Assembly (NCBI GenBank): GCA_016191335.1
Contig: JACPOW010000116.1
Location: forward strand, 1-41,908
Source: Elusimicrobiota bacterium
GTDB lineage: Bacteria; Elusimicrobiota; Elusimicrobia; UBA1565; UBA9628
DNA: 41,908 nt
Reading direction: 5' to 3'
A program made the position numbers and the translations under genes. The notes under the pieces are model-generated. The model saw only the letters and a program-made list of their open reading frames with translations. It was not told the origin of the DNA and ran no database searches. Each line of letters opens with the position of its first letter. Within the stretch, counting starts at the first letter, position 1. This document shows, piece by piece, positions 1 to 8,145 of this stretch.

Positions 1-426
1 GTAGTTCATCGCCAGGAGGCGCTCGGCGGCGCCGGGGGGCGTGACGTAGACCGAGTAGCGGCGGGCGGGCGGGTCGACGGCGAGGCGGAACTTGTAGGTC
101 GCGCCGGCGACGTAGGGGATGGAGGCGTCGGCGGCGTAGACCCCGCCGTTGCGCGCGTCGACGGAGCCGGCGGTGGTGAAGCGCACGATCGCCGCGAGGC
201 TCGCGTAGCCCGTCGCGGCCTTCAGCGACAGGCCGGTCACGGCGTCGATCCGGGCCGCGCCCGGGACCACGCTGAAGGTCGCGCCGAACGCGGCGCTCTG
301 CGCGGGGAGGGCGTTGTTCTTCCAGGCGGTCGAGGCCGCCACGCATTGCGCGTCCGCGTGGGTCGCGGCGAAGGCCGCGCATAAGACCGACAGGAAGATC
401 GGCGTCGACGACATGGGGTATCGCAT
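1..426 (-). CDS. Secreted ConA-like domain protein, 3' end cut off by window
   Basis: Reading leftwards from the ATG at 424-426, the frame stays open for 142 codons to the window edge, so the C-terminus is missing. Residues 1-27 form a signal peptide (basic start, hydrophobic core, Ala-Asp-Ala before Gln-Cys). The visible part has the pattern of a laminin-G/concanavalin-A-like module seen in secreted polysaccharide-acting enzymes: an SAAFGATFSVVPGAARIDAV-like strand, a Gly-rich GLSLKAATGYASLAAIVRF stretch, an Asp-Ala-Arg-Asn-Gly-Gly turn, and a final RRYSVYVTPPG strand. A second in-frame ATG at 412-414 could be the start, but it would shorten the signal peptide's charged region. Function is unknown; carbohydrate binding is inferred from the family only. 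Its catalytic partner domain, if any, lies outside the window. Confidence 0.6.
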   Translation of the reverse strand, partial: MRYPMSSTPIFLSVLCAAFAATHADAQCVAASTAWKNNALPAQSAAFGATFSVVPGAARIDAVTGLSLKAATGYASLAAIVRFTTAGSVDARNGGVYAADASIPYVAGATYKFRLAVDPPARRYSVYVTPPGAAERLLAMNY

Positions 427-514
427 GGGGAACCTCCGTCGCCTCAAGTGTAAGACAGAGGACCCCGCGGCGGCCATGGCGCCGGTGTAAGGAAAAAAAG
501 ACGGGCAAAAAATA

Positions 515-586
515 TGCCCCCAAGGGGAATCGAACCCCTGTTTCAGCCTTGAAAGGGCCGCGTCCTAACCGTTAGACGATGGAGGC
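515..586 (-). tRNA. tRNA-Glu (anticodon TTC)
   Basis: Read on the minus strand, the acceptor GCCTCCA pairs with TGGGGGC (one G-U), followed by discriminator A. The D arm, an anticodon loop CTTTCAA (anticodon TTC) and a GGTTCGATTCC T arm are all present. CCA is not encoded. It lies 15 bases downstream of tRNA-Lys on the same strand, so the two are probably co-transcribed. Confidence 0.96.
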
Positions 587-601
587 GAAAATCGAAAACT
601 G

Positions 602-673
602 TGAGCCGGGTGGGAATCGAACCCACGACCCCATGCTTAAAAGGCACATGCTCTACCCCTGAGCTACCGGCTC
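602..673 (-). tRNA. tRNA-Lys (anticodon TTT)
   Basis: On the minus strand, acceptor GAGCCGG pairs perfectly with CCGGCTC before discriminator A. The anticodon loop is CTTTTAA (anticodon TTT), and the T arm is GTGGGTTCGATTCCCAC. CCA is not encoded. It lies directly downstream of the glycosidase-like gene and may be processed from its transcript. Confidence 0.96.
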
Positions 674-703
674 CGAAGACAGCATTATACCTGAATCGAA
701 GGC

Positions 704-2254
704 CTAATTCTTTTCTTCGCGCCGGCCGAGCTGGTCGAGGGTGCGGCGCCAGACCTTGTAGAGGTCGGTGGCCTTGCGGCGTCCGGGAGGGAGCATCTGG
801 TCGAGCGTCTGCCACCAGAAGCCGCCGCACAGGGAGCGCGGCATCGCGCAGGACGCGGTGGTGTAGAGGATGGCGATGTCCTTGCGCGCGCCGTCCGCGT
901 CGTCGGGGGCGAGCCACCAGTAGCCCTTGAGCTCCTCCTTCTCGACGTAGCCGAGGCTCGAGACCATCAGCTTCTGCCGCGGCAGCGCCTCGCCCGTCGC
1001 GTCGAAGGCGCGCTCGAAGCCCATGCCGAGCGGGTTCTCCTCGGGCTGGATGCTGAGGCCGACGACGTCGAGGTTGCGGCCGAAGCCGCGCTTGACCTGC
1101 TTCGGGATCCAGCCCGACAGCGCGTGCTCCTGGTCGGGCGCCGTCTCCTCCCAGGCGTAGAGCGTGGCCACGGTCTCGAGCTCCGGGTCGAGCTCCTTGA
1201 CCTTGTTGACGCCCGCGGTGTAGGTGCGGTAGACCTGCTCGGGGGTGAAGGGCGCGGAGGCGCCCCCGATCCAGTCGCCGTTGAGCTCGGTGCCGACCTC
1301 CCAGCTCGAGATCTTGCCGCGGTAGTGGAGGACGAGGTTCTTCGTGCGCTCGGCGTACAGCTCGGGCGTCAGCGTCTTGGGCCACTGCGTCGCGTCGAGG
1401 ACGCAGCCCATGACCTTGACCTTGTTCTTTGCCAGCTCCTCGACGACCCCGTCGTACTCGTTGAACGAGCGCAGCGACGAATAAAGGAAGTCGGACGAGT
1501 TCGCGCGGAACACGAGGCGCACCCAGTCCGCGCCGGAGCGGCGCACGGCCTCGGCGATCCAGTCCAGGTCGTCGAGGCGCTTGAGCAGGTTCTCGTCCAA
1601 GGTCAGGCCGAAGCGCAGCCCGGGCGCGCGGCGCTCGTCGAGCGCGTGCTGGAGCCCGTGCTCGAAGAGCATCTTCTCCCACGCGAGCGCGGTCGCCTGC
1701 AGGGCCTTCTGGTACGCCTTGACGCGCGCGGGCGTCTCCTTCTGGCGCGCGGCCTCGGCCATCGCGTCCTTCGCGGCCTCGGCGAGCTGCTTGGCCTTCT
1801 TGCCCGGCTTGTACAAGGGCTGCCAGTCGCTGAGGCGGCGCTTCCAGGAATCCTTGAAGCGCGCGTACTGCGTGACGGCGATCTCCTCGTCGAGGAACAC
1901 GAGCTCGCCGTCGGCGAAGCCCGGGCCGCCCTTGTCGGCGCCGACGGCGTTGTAGCCGTCCTCGTCGACGGGCCAGACGAGCTCGAGGGAGACGCGCTCG
2001 GCCTTGTCCCAGCTGGCGATCACGAGCTTTCCCTGCTGGGAGAGCTTCACGCGCTGACGCGGGGTCTTGCCGTCGGCGGAAACGGCCCAGAGCGGGAGCT
2101 TCTCGAGGTCCGGCGTCTTCTCGTCGGCGCGCGACAGCCGCCGGCCCAGGCCCTCGGCGTCGAGCGGCTCGCCTTTCGCGTCGAACGCGAACAGCTTGAC
2201 GGAGGCGGCGCTGGCGGGGGACGCGAGGAGCGCGGCGAGGAGCAGTGACCTCAT
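704..2254 (-). CDS. Secreted TIM-barrel glycoside-hydrolase-like protein
   Basis: The protein has 516 residues, starting at ATG 2252-2254 and overlapping the stop of the upstream rhomboid-like gene by one base (TGATG). Residues 1-19 are a clear signal peptide. A less recognisable N-terminal half (to about residue 210, with a charged helical stretch) precedes a region resembling clan-A glycosidases. Strand-like segments GADWVRLVF, VKVMGCVLDATQWP and SSWEVGTELNGDW follow one another; the last matches the usual acid/base Asn-Glu site at the end of strand 4. Where a catalytic nucleophile Glu is expected (strand 7, LMVSSLGY) there is Ser-Leu instead. It may therefore be a non-catalytic or unusual hydrolase. 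Substrate unknown. The family match is by eye only. Confidence 0.5.
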   Translation of the reverse strand: MRSLLLAALLASPASAASVKLFAFDAKGEPLDAEGLGRRLSRADEKTPDLEKLPLWAVSADGKTPRQRVKLSQQGKLVIASWDKAERVSLELVWPVDEDGYNAVGADKGGPGFADGELVFLDEEIAVTQYARFKDSWKRRLSDWQPLYKPGKKAKQLAEAAKDAMAEAARQKETPARVKAYQKALQATALAWEKMLFEHGLQHALDERRAPGLRFGLTLDENLLKRLDDLDWIAEAVRRSGADWVRLVFRANSSDFLYSSLRSFNEYDGVVEELAKNKVKVMGCVLDATQWPKTLTPELYAERTKNLVLHYRGKISSWEVGTELNGDWIGGASAPFTPEQVYRTYTAGVNKVKELDPELETVATLYAWEETAPDQEHALSGWIPKQVKRGFGRNLDVVGLSIQPEENPLGMGFERAFDATGEALPRQKLMVSSLGYVEKEELKGYWWLAPDDADGARKDIAILYTTASCAMPRSLCGGFWWQTLDQMLPPGRRKATDLYKVWRRTLDQLGRREEKN

Positions 2255-2877
2255 CACAGGCCCCTCCGGCGCCAGGCGTGCTTGATGTCGAGCCAATGGC
2301 CCGGGGCGAAGTAGAGGAGATAGGCGGACAGCCCGGCGAGCAGGCGCACGCGGGAGCCGGTGTCGCCGCCGAGGAGCTGGATCGCGGTCAGCGCGGCGGC
2401 GATCGCGGCGATCCACCTGAGCTTGACCGGGAGCACGAACATCACGAGCACCTCGCGGTCGGGCGCCAGGCGCGCGAAGGCGAGGAAGTTCGCCAGGTGC
2501 ACGGGCCCGTTGTCCCCGTGGGCGCCGGTCAGCAGGGCGGCGGCCGTCGACATCACGACGCCGATCGCGAGGAAGACGGTGAGCTTGAACTCGCCCCACG
2601 CCGCCTCGAGGGCGCTGAGCACGGCGAAGATCATCGCGAGCCACAGCAGCATCCATAGGAGGCTCGACTGAGGGGGGACGATGAGGAAGGTGAGCGCGCG
2701 CCAGACCTGGCCGCGGAGCAGCGCGTCGGGATCGAGCGCCAGCGCGTCGACGAACTCGGGCTTGGAGGCCGCGAACAGCGCGGACGCGGCCGTCATCGCG
2801 GTGAGGAGCCCCGGCAGGCCCGGCACGGCCAGAAAACCGAGACGGCGTTCGAGACGATCGACCCAGGCTCCGTCCAT
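2254..2877 (-). CDS. Rhomboid-like integral membrane protein, probably not a protease
   Basis: The protein has 207 residues and about five to six hydrophobic helices. The sequence RGQVWRALTFLIVP after the first helix is the typical rhomboid-superfamily entry to helix 2, and LPVKLRWIAAIAAALTAIQLL resembles the later K-x-hydrophobic-W helix of rhomboid-like proteins. The catalytic Gly-x-Ser-Gly of active rhomboids is absent; the matching region reads GPVHLANFLAF. It therefore belongs with the inactive, Derlin-like or uncharacterised rhomboid relatives. The ATG at 2875-2877 faces murB divergently with an 84-base gap. It is followed without a gap by the secreted glycosidase-like gene, so the two probably form an operon. 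Confidence 0.55.
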   Translation of the reverse strand: MDGAWVDRLERRLGFLAVPGLPGLLTAMTAASALFAASKPEFVDALALDPDALLRGQVWRALTFLIVPPQSSLLWMLLWLAMIFAVLSALEAAWGEFKLTVFLAIGVVMSTAAALLTGAHGDNGPVHLANFLAFARLAPDREVLVMFVLPVKLRWIAAIAAALTAIQLLGGDTGSRVRLLAGLSAYLLYFAPGHWLDIKHAWRRRGL

Positions 2878-2961
2878 GGCGGCCAGAATAGCATAAGCGC
2901 GTTACGCATTAATAACGGCCGCGGGCGGGCCGTCGTCGCTGTAAAATGGTAAAAAAGGGAC

Positions 2962-3855
2962 ATGGACTGGATCGGGGAGCTCGAGCGCGCGGGGGTGGGG
3001 CCGCTCCGCGACGAGCCCCTCTCCCGCCACACCAGCTTCAAGATCGGCGGACCGGCGGACGCCTTCGTCACCGCGACGACCCGCGCGCAGGCGGCCGCGT
3101 CCCTGCGGATCGCGAAGGCCGCGGGCGTCCCCGTGTTCTTCCTCGGCTGGGGCTCGAACCTGCTCGTCCGCGACGGCGGCATACGCGGCCTGGTGCTGGC
3201 GCTCGGCGGCGACTTCGAGCGCGTCGATTTCCCGGGCCCCGAGCTCGTGCGCGCCGGCTCGGCCGTGCGGGTCCCCCAGCTGGTCGTGAGCTGCGCGGAG
3301 AACGGCCTGACCGGGCTCGAGCCGATCGTGGGCGTCCCCGGCTGCGTGGGCGGGGCGCTCGTCATGAACGCCGGCACGCGCGAAGGGGAGATCGGGCCGT
3401 TCGTGGAGGAGGTCGAGACGCTGGGCCCCGAAGGCGATCCGGTCGTGGTCCCGCGCTCCGCCCTGGACTTCAAATATCGTTCTAGTAATCTAGGGAAATC
3501 GCTCGTTTTATCGGCGCTGCTCCGGTTGAAGCGAGGGGTCAAAGCTGATATAATGGCCGTCGTCGCCAGCCAGCAGCAGAAGCGTTCTCGGACCCAGCCC
3601 ATCCATACCTTTAATGTCGGCTCCACTTTTAAAAATCCACCCGGTCTTTACGCCGCGCAGATGATCGAGCGATCGGGCCTCAAAGGCCATGTCGTCGGCG
3701 GCGCCCGCGTCTCCCCGATGCACGCCAACTTTATCGAGAACTTCGCCGGGGCCAAGGCCTCCGATGTCCTCGCTCTCGTCGACCTCATCTCGGAGCGGGT
3801 CCGCGCGGAAAGCGGCGTGAAGCTCGAGCTCGAGATGAGGGTCGTCGGTGAATAA
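2962..3855 (+). CDS. murB: UDP-N-acetylenolpyruvoylglucosamine reductase MurB
   Basis: MurB reduces UDP-GlcNAc-enolpyruvate to UDP-MurNAc with NADPH and FAD in the cytoplasmic stage of peptidoglycan synthesis. The 297 residues show the FAD-binding pattern: SFKIGGPAD near residue 27, GWGSNLLVRDGGIRGLV near 62, and EPIVGVPGCVGGALVMNAGTR near 116. The Tyr-Arg-Ser-Ser segment lies near 174 and the catalytic-Ser motif NVGSTFKNP near 215. The length and lack of the extra loop fit the short (type II) MurB. It heads a cell-wall/division run and overlaps ftsQ by 8 bases. The DNA at about 3470-3660 is clearly more A+T-rich than the rest and contains a near-consensus promoter. Confidence 0.95.
   Translation: MDWIGELERAGVGPLRDEPLSRHTSFKIGGPADAFVTATTRAQAAASLRIAKAAGVPVFFLGWGSNLLVRDGGIRGLVLALGGDFERVDFPGPELVRAGSAVRVPQLVVSCAENGLTGLEPIVGVPGCVGGALVMNAGTREGEIGPFVEEVETLGPEGDPVVVPRSALDFKYRSSNLGKSLVLSALLRLKRGVKADIMAVVASQQQKRSRTQPIHTFNVGSTFKNPPGLYAAQMIERSGLKGHVVGGARVSPMHANFIENFAGAKASDVLALVDLISERVRAESGVKLELEMRVVGE
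3526..3554 (+). promoter_or_regulatory. Sigma-70-type promoter inside murB
   Basis: TTGAAG (3526-3531), a 17-base spacer and a perfect TATAAT (3549-3554) lie within murB. The match is 5 of 6 plus 6 of 6 at the ideal spacing, in a genome where A+T-rich hexamers are rare. It would serve ftsQ, ftsA, ftsZ and later genes independently of the murB promoter. Activity is inferred. Confidence 0.5.
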
Positions 3856-4648
3856 CCTCCCCGCCCGCCGCCGCTACCGCGTCGTGGCCCGGCCCAAGGA
3901 CAAGGCCCGCCGCGTCCGCGTCGTCGCCGCGTTCTTCGTCGTCGCCGCCCTCGGCGGCGTCGCCTTCGTCACGGTGCGCAAGCTCGCCGCCGACCTCCGT
4001 CTCCCGGCCGCCGCCTCCGCGGCCGTCGACGACGCCGCGCTCGTCGAGGGCCCCGAGCCCCTGCGCACGCTGGCGCAGGCGGCGGCCGACGCGCTGCCCG
4101 GCACGGCCGGCGCCAAGGCCGCGGCGATCACCGCGACGTTCCCGTCGGTCTCGGAGGTCCGCGTCCGCCGCGGCTGGACCGAGAAGGCCGCGACGTTGAC
4201 CCTCGTCGTCCGCCGCGCGGTCGCCTCCGCCACGCGCCGCGGCAAGCCCGCGGGCTATCTGGCCGACGACGGCACGGTGTTCACCGCCCCCGAGGGAGCC
4301 TTCCTTCTGACGGGCCCCTCGGTCGAGGTCGCAGGCGCGTCCGCCGGCGAGCTGTCGGCCCTCGCGCGCGAATGGCCGGTGCTCGCGGCCTCGGGCTCCT
4401 TCCCGGCGGAGCTGACCGGGATGGCCTACGCCTCGCCCGAGGACGGCTGGGAGGCGACCTTGGCCGACGGGACGAAGGTCCTGTGGGGGCGCCTCGAGTG
4501 GACGCGCGAGAAGCTCTCGCGCCTGTCCGAAGCCGTCGCCGACGCCCGCTCGAAGGAGCCCGGCTCGTTTTCCGCGGATCTGCGCTGGTTCGAAGACGGG
4601 AAGGTCCTTCTGAAGCCGGCCGCCGCGCGTGTGGGGAATCTGAGATGA
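3848..4648 (+). CDS. ftsQ: Cell-division protein FtsQ/DivIB-like
   Basis: FtsQ is a bitopic divisome protein that links FtsA/FtsZ-side proteins with FtsL, FtsB and FtsW/I. The 266 residues start at GTG 3848, inside the end of murB. A basic cytoplasmic tail (RRRYRVVARPKDKARRVR) precedes one membrane helix at about residues 24-45. A divergent POTRA-like segment follows (FPSVSEVRVRRGW...LVVRRAVA at about 99-128), and then a beta-rich C-terminal domain with the expected GYLADDGTVF motif near 137. The sequence is diverged, and the call leans on domain order and on its position between murB and ftsA. The stop overlaps the ftsA start by 4 bases (ATGA). Confidence 0.8.
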   Translation: MNNLPARRRYRVVARPKDKARRVRVVAAFFVVAALGGVAFVTVRKLAADLRLPAAASAAVDDAALVEGPEPLRTLAQAAADALPGTAGAKAAAITATFPSVSEVRVRRGWTEKAATLTLVVRRAVASATRRGKPAGYLADDGTVFTAPEGAFLLTGPSVEVAGASAGELSALAREWPVLAASGSFPAELTGMAYASPEDGWEATLADGTKVLWGRLEWTREKLSRLSEAVADARSKEPGSFSADLRWFEDGKVLLKPAAARVGNLR

Positions 4649-5901
4649 TGAAAAGGCAGACGAAGCAGGAGCTGGTGGCCGGACTCGACGTCGGCAGCGG
4701 CCGCATCACCTGCCTGATCGGCGCGCCCGACGCCGCGACCGGCACGGTCAAGGTCCTCGGCGGCGCGAGCGTGGTCTGCCGCGGCGTGAAGGGCGGAGTC
4801 GTCATCAATATTTTAGAGGCGGCCGCCGCGGCGACGCGGGCCGTCGAGGAGGCGGAGGCGGCCGTCGGCGCCACCGTGTCCCAGGTCTGGCTCGGCGTGC
4901 GCGGCAGCCATCTGCAGTCCTTCAACAACCGCGGCGCGTTCAACATCGCCCGCACCGACCGCGAGATCACGGCGGCCGACGTGGACTCCGTCGTCGGCAG
5001 CGCCAAGGCCATCCCGCTCTCCTCCGACCGGGAGATCCTCCACGTCGTGCCTCAGGGCTTCTCCCTCGACCGCCAGCGCGGCGTGCCGCATCCCGTCGGC
5101 ATGGAGGCCTCGCTGCTCGAGGTCGACGTCCACATCGTGACGGCCTCGAGCGCGCACCTCAACAACATCATGAAGACCGTCGGCCAAGCGGGCTTCCAGG
5201 TCGTCGAGCCCGTGTACGGCCTGCTCGCCGCCGGCGAGCTGCTCGTTACGCCTGAAGAAAAGGAGCTCGGTTCCGTCCTGATAGACCTCGGAGGCCAGTC
5301 GCTGTCCATCGGCGTCTACTGCGAGGGCGCGATCAAGTACTCCAAGGAGATCCCGATCGGCTCCGACTTCATCACGCGCGACCTCGCGGTCGGCCTGAAG
5401 ACCTCGATCGCGACGGCGGACCGCATCAAGATCGAGCACGGCATCGCGCACCCCTCTCTGCTCAACGGCGACGCCGACGTCGACTGCCACGGCATCGACG
5501 GCCGCACGCCCTTGCGCATCAAGACCAGCACGATGATGGGCATCATCCTGCCGCGCGTCGAGGAGATCTTCTCCGTCGTCGCCGAGGACCTGCAGAACTC
5601 CTCCTACGCGGACGTGATCGCCCCGGGCGGCGCGATCCTCACCGGCGGCGGCTCGCTCATGCGCGGCACGATCGAGGCCGCGCACCAGATCCTCGGCGTG
5701 CCCGTGCGCCACGGCGTCCCTCATCCCGACATGGTGCATACGGAAGAAGAGAAGTGGCTGTCGCCCGTCTACTCCACGGCGCTGGGCCTCCTGCTCTACG
5801 GCGCGCAGCCCCGCTGGGGCGCGACCGACGGCCGAGCCGTGAAGCGCCAGAAGCCGCTGTGGATGCGCAAGATCTCCGCCGTGCTCCAGGAGCTCTTCTA
5901 G
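4645..5901 (+). CDS. ftsA: Cell-division actin homologue FtsA
   Basis: FtsA is an actin-fold ATPase that tethers FtsZ filaments to the inner membrane and recruits later divisome proteins. The 418 residues run from ATG 4645 (a second ATG follows directly). Visible features are the phosphate-1 loop GLDVGSGRITCLIG near residue 12, a 1C-subdomain region with VVPQGFSLD near 137, the phosphate-2 segment SVLIDLGGQSLSIGVY near 210, and the adenosine motif GGAILTGGGSLMRG near 332. The C-terminus (WMRKISAVLQELF) is a short amphipathic helix, as expected for membrane attachment. Overlaps of 4 bases with ftsQ and 1 base with ftsZ (TAGTG) imply translational coupling. Confidence 0.95.
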   Translation: MMKRQTKQELVAGLDVGSGRITCLIGAPDAATGTVKVLGGASVVCRGVKGGVVINILEAAAAATRAVEEAEAAVGATVSQVWLGVRGSHLQSFNNRGAFNIARTDREITAADVDSVVGSAKAIPLSSDREILHVVPQGFSLDRQRGVPHPVGMEASLLEVDVHIVTASSAHLNNIMKTVGQAGFQVVEPVYGLLAAGELLVTPEEKELGSVLIDLGGQSLSIGVYCEGAIKYSKEIPIGSDFITRDLAVGLKTSIATADRIKIEHGIAHPSLLNGDADVDCHGIDGRTPLRIKTSTMMGIILPRVEEIFSVVAEDLQNSSYADVIAPGGAILTGGGSLMRGTIEAAHQILGVPVRHGVPHPDMVHTEEEKWLSPVYSTALGLLLYGAQPRWGATDGRAVKRQKPLWMRKISAVLQELF

Positions 5902-7031
5902 TGCGCATCCAGCTCGCGGCCGACCTCGACGAGAGGCGCACCGTCATCAAGGTCGTCGGCGTCGGCGGGGCCGGCTGCAACGCCATCAACCGCATGGTCG
6001 AGGCCGGCCTCGAGGGCGTCGAGCTCATCGCCGCCAACTCCGACGCCCAGGTCCTGCGCAAGTGCCAGGCTCACGTCAACATCCAGCTCGGCGAGCAGTC
6101 CACCCGCGGCCTCGGCGTCGGCGGCGACTCCTCGCGGGGCCGCGCGGCGGCGCTCGAGAGCGAAGGGCCCCTGCGCGAGGTCCTGCAGGGCGCGGACATG
6201 GTCTTCGTCACCACCGGCATGGGCGGCGGCACCGGCACCGGCGGCGGTCCAGTCGTCTCGCGCCTGGCCAAGGAGCTCGGCGCGCTGACCGTGGGCATCG
6301 TCACGCGCCCGTTCGATTTCGAGGGCATCCGCCGCGCGTCCGTCGCCGAGCAGGGCATCCAGGAGATGCGCCAGTCGGTGGACACCTTGCTCGTGATCCC
6401 GAACCAGCGCCTCTTCGACGTCATCGACGCCGAGACCAACCACGACCAGGCCTTCCGCGTGGCTGACGACGTGCTGCGCAAGTCGGTGCAGTCCATCTCG
6501 GACCTGATCACCGTCCCCGGGCTCATCAACCTCGACATGAACGACCTGAAGGCCGTCATGAAGGACGCGGGCGAGGCCCTCATCGGCATCGGCGAGGCCT
6601 CGGGCCCCGGCCGCGCGCTGAGCGCCGCCCGCGAGGCGATGAGCTCCCCGCTGCTCGAGAACGTCGTCATCGACGGCGCGAAGGGCCTCATCGTCAACAT
6701 CGCCGGCCGCCAGGCCACGCTGAAGACCGCCGAGATCGAGGAGATCGTGGCGACCATCCAGGGCACCGCGAGCCCCGAGGTCAATTTCAAGATGGGCAAC
6801 GTGTACAACGAGTCCCTCGGCGACGCTATCCGGGTGACCGTGATCGCGACGGGCTTCCCGTCCAAGCGCTCGCGCGCCGCGTTCCGCCCGGCGGGCGGCC
6901 GGTCGACCGGCCTGCGCCCCGCGCCGCTGGCCGAGGAGCCGTCGGACGCTCAGCTGCTCAAGAACATGAACGAGACGGACCGCTGGACGAAGCCCGCCTA
7001 TCTGCGCATGAAAGTGAGGAAACTGCGGTGA
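5901..7031 (+). CDS. ftsZ: Cell-division tubulin homologue FtsZ
   Basis: FtsZ is the GTPase that assembles the Z-ring. The 376 residues start at GTG 5901, which shares its G with the ftsA stop and keeps the N-terminus short before KVVGVGGAGCNAINRM. The tubulin signature GGGTGTGG lies at about residues 107-114. NQRLFDVID, DLKAVMKDAGEALIGIGEASG (T7 loop, with catalytic Asp residues) and the C-terminal subdomain follow. The linker is short, and the conserved tail peptide appears as KPAYLR, normally the very end, where FtsA and other partners bind. Here it is extended by a basic MKVRKLR encoded by a duplicated 15-base unit. The ribosome-binding site of pilT lies just beyond the stop. Confidence 0.97.
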   Translation: MRIQLAADLDERRTVIKVVGVGGAGCNAINRMVEAGLEGVELIAANSDAQVLRKCQAHVNIQLGEQSTRGLGVGGDSSRGRAAALESEGPLREVLQGADMVFVTTGMGGGTGTGGGPVVSRLAKELGALTVGIVTRPFDFEGIRRASVAEQGIQEMRQSVDTLLVIPNQRLFDVIDAETNHDQAFRVADDVLRKSVQSISDLITVPGLINLDMNDLKAVMKDAGEALIGIGEASGPGRALSAAREAMSSPLLENVVIDGAKGLIVNIAGRQATLKTAEIEEIVATIQGTASPEVNFKMGNVYNESLGDAIRVTVIATGFPSKRSRAAFRPAGGRSTGLRPAPLAEEPSDAQLLKNMNETDRWTKPAYLRMKVRKLR

Positions 7032-7043
7032 AAGTGAGGAAAC
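7009..7043 (+). repeat. Tandem 15-base duplication at the ftsZ-pilT junction
   Basis: TGAAAGTGAGGAAAC occurs at 7009-7023 and again at 7029-7043 (20-base period). The first copy is translated as the last residues of FtsZ. The second begins with the ftsZ stop codon TGA and provides purine-rich sequence in front of the pilT start at 7051. Confidence 0.9.
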
Positions 7044-7050
7044 AGAGGTA

Positions 7051-8130
7051 ATGACTTTACAAGAACTGCTCCAAGTCCTCGTCAACAAGCACGGCAGCGA
7101 CCTCCACGTCCGCGCCGGCGGACCCGCTTACATCCGCGTCGACGGCGAGCTGCTCCAGGCGGCGCCCGACGCCATCCCGGCCGACCAGGTCGAGGCCATG
7201 CTCCGGCAGGTCGCGCCGCCGCGCGCCCAGAAGCTCTTCGACGAGCGGGGCGAGTGCGACTTCTCGTTCCAGGCCGGCGAGGTCGCGCGCTTCCGCGTCA
7301 ACGCGTACAAGCAGCGCCAGCGCCTGTGCCTCGCGGTCCGCTTCATCACGACGCAGATCCCGACCCTCCAGGACCTGCGCCTGCCGGTCGCGACGCTCAA
7401 GAAGATCGCCGACAACAGCCGCGGCCTGGTGCTCGTCACGGGCATCACCGGCGCCGGCAAATCCTCGACGCTCGCGGCGATGATCGACTACATCAACGAG
7501 AACCGCGCCGAGCACATCATCACGATCGAGGACCCGATCGAGTTCGTGCACAAGGACAAGAAGGCGATCGTCAGCCAGCGCGAGATCGGCGAGGACACGG
7601 GGACGTTCACCGAAGGCCTGAAGATGGCGATGCGCCAGGACCCCGACGTCATCCTGATCGGCGAGATGCGCGACCTGGAGACGACCCAGGCCGCCCTCAC
7701 CGCGGCGCTGACCGGCCACCTCGTGTTCGGCACCTTGCACACGACGGACGCGATCCAGACCATCGGCCGCATCGTCGACCTGTTCCCGCCGCACCAGCAG
7801 CCGCTGATCCGCATCCAGCTCGCGGAGAGCCTGCGCGCGATCGTCAGCCAGCGCCTGCTGCCGTCGACCAAGGGCGGACGGGTCCCCGGCGTGGAGATCC
7901 TCATCAACACGCCCCATGTCCGCAAGCAGATCGAGGACAACAAGGCCGTCGAGATCATCCAGGCCCTGCAGAAGGGCCAGTTCTACGGGATGATCACCTT
8001 CAACCAGTCGCTCGTCAAGCTGTTCAAGGACGGCCTCGCCACCGAGGCCGAGGTCCTGTCCGCCGCGTCGAGCCCGGACGACCTGAAGCTCGCGCTTCGG
8101 GGCATCGAGCAGGAAATCAAGCCGGCCTAA
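7051..8130 (+). CDS. pilT: Type IV pilus retraction ATPase PilT
   Basis: PilT is a hexameric ATPase at the inner-membrane base of type IV pili that depolymerises pilin and powers twitching. The 359 residues have the PAS-like N-domain (LLQVLVNKHGSDLHVRAGG) and Walker A GITGAGKSST near residue 132. The Asp box TIEDPIEFVH, Walker B with the PilT-typical MRQDPDVILIGEMRDLET, and the His box GHLVFGTLHTTDA follow. The C-terminal arm contains VPGVEIL and the helix MITFNQSLVKLF. The PilT rather than PilB length and the QDPDVILIGEMRD form support retraction ATPase. No other pilus gene is present in the window. A deoxynucleoside kinase gene follows after 15 bases. Confidence 0.94.
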   Translation: MTLQELLQVLVNKHGSDLHVRAGGPAYIRVDGELLQAAPDAIPADQVEAMLRQVAPPRAQKLFDERGECDFSFQAGEVARFRVNAYKQRQRLCLAVRFITTQIPTLQDLRLPVATLKKIADNSRGLVLVTGITGAGKSSTLAAMIDYINENRAEHIITIEDPIEFVHKDKKAIVSQREIGEDTGTFTEGLKMAMRQDPDVILIGEMRDLETTQAALTAALTGHLVFGTLHTTDAIQTIGRIVDLFPPHQQPLIRIQLAESLRAIVSQRLLPSTKGGRVPGVEILINTPHVRKQIEDNKAVEIIQALQKGQFYGMITFNQSLVKLFKDGLATEAEVLSAASSPDDLKLALRGIEQEIKPA

Positions 8131-8145
8131 GAGAGGTTTTTCACC

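Noticed and set aside
704..2656. Extension of the glycosidase-like gene upstream of 2254
   Set aside because: The extra part is a shadow of the rhomboid-like gene; the ATG at 2254 is followed by a clean signal peptide.
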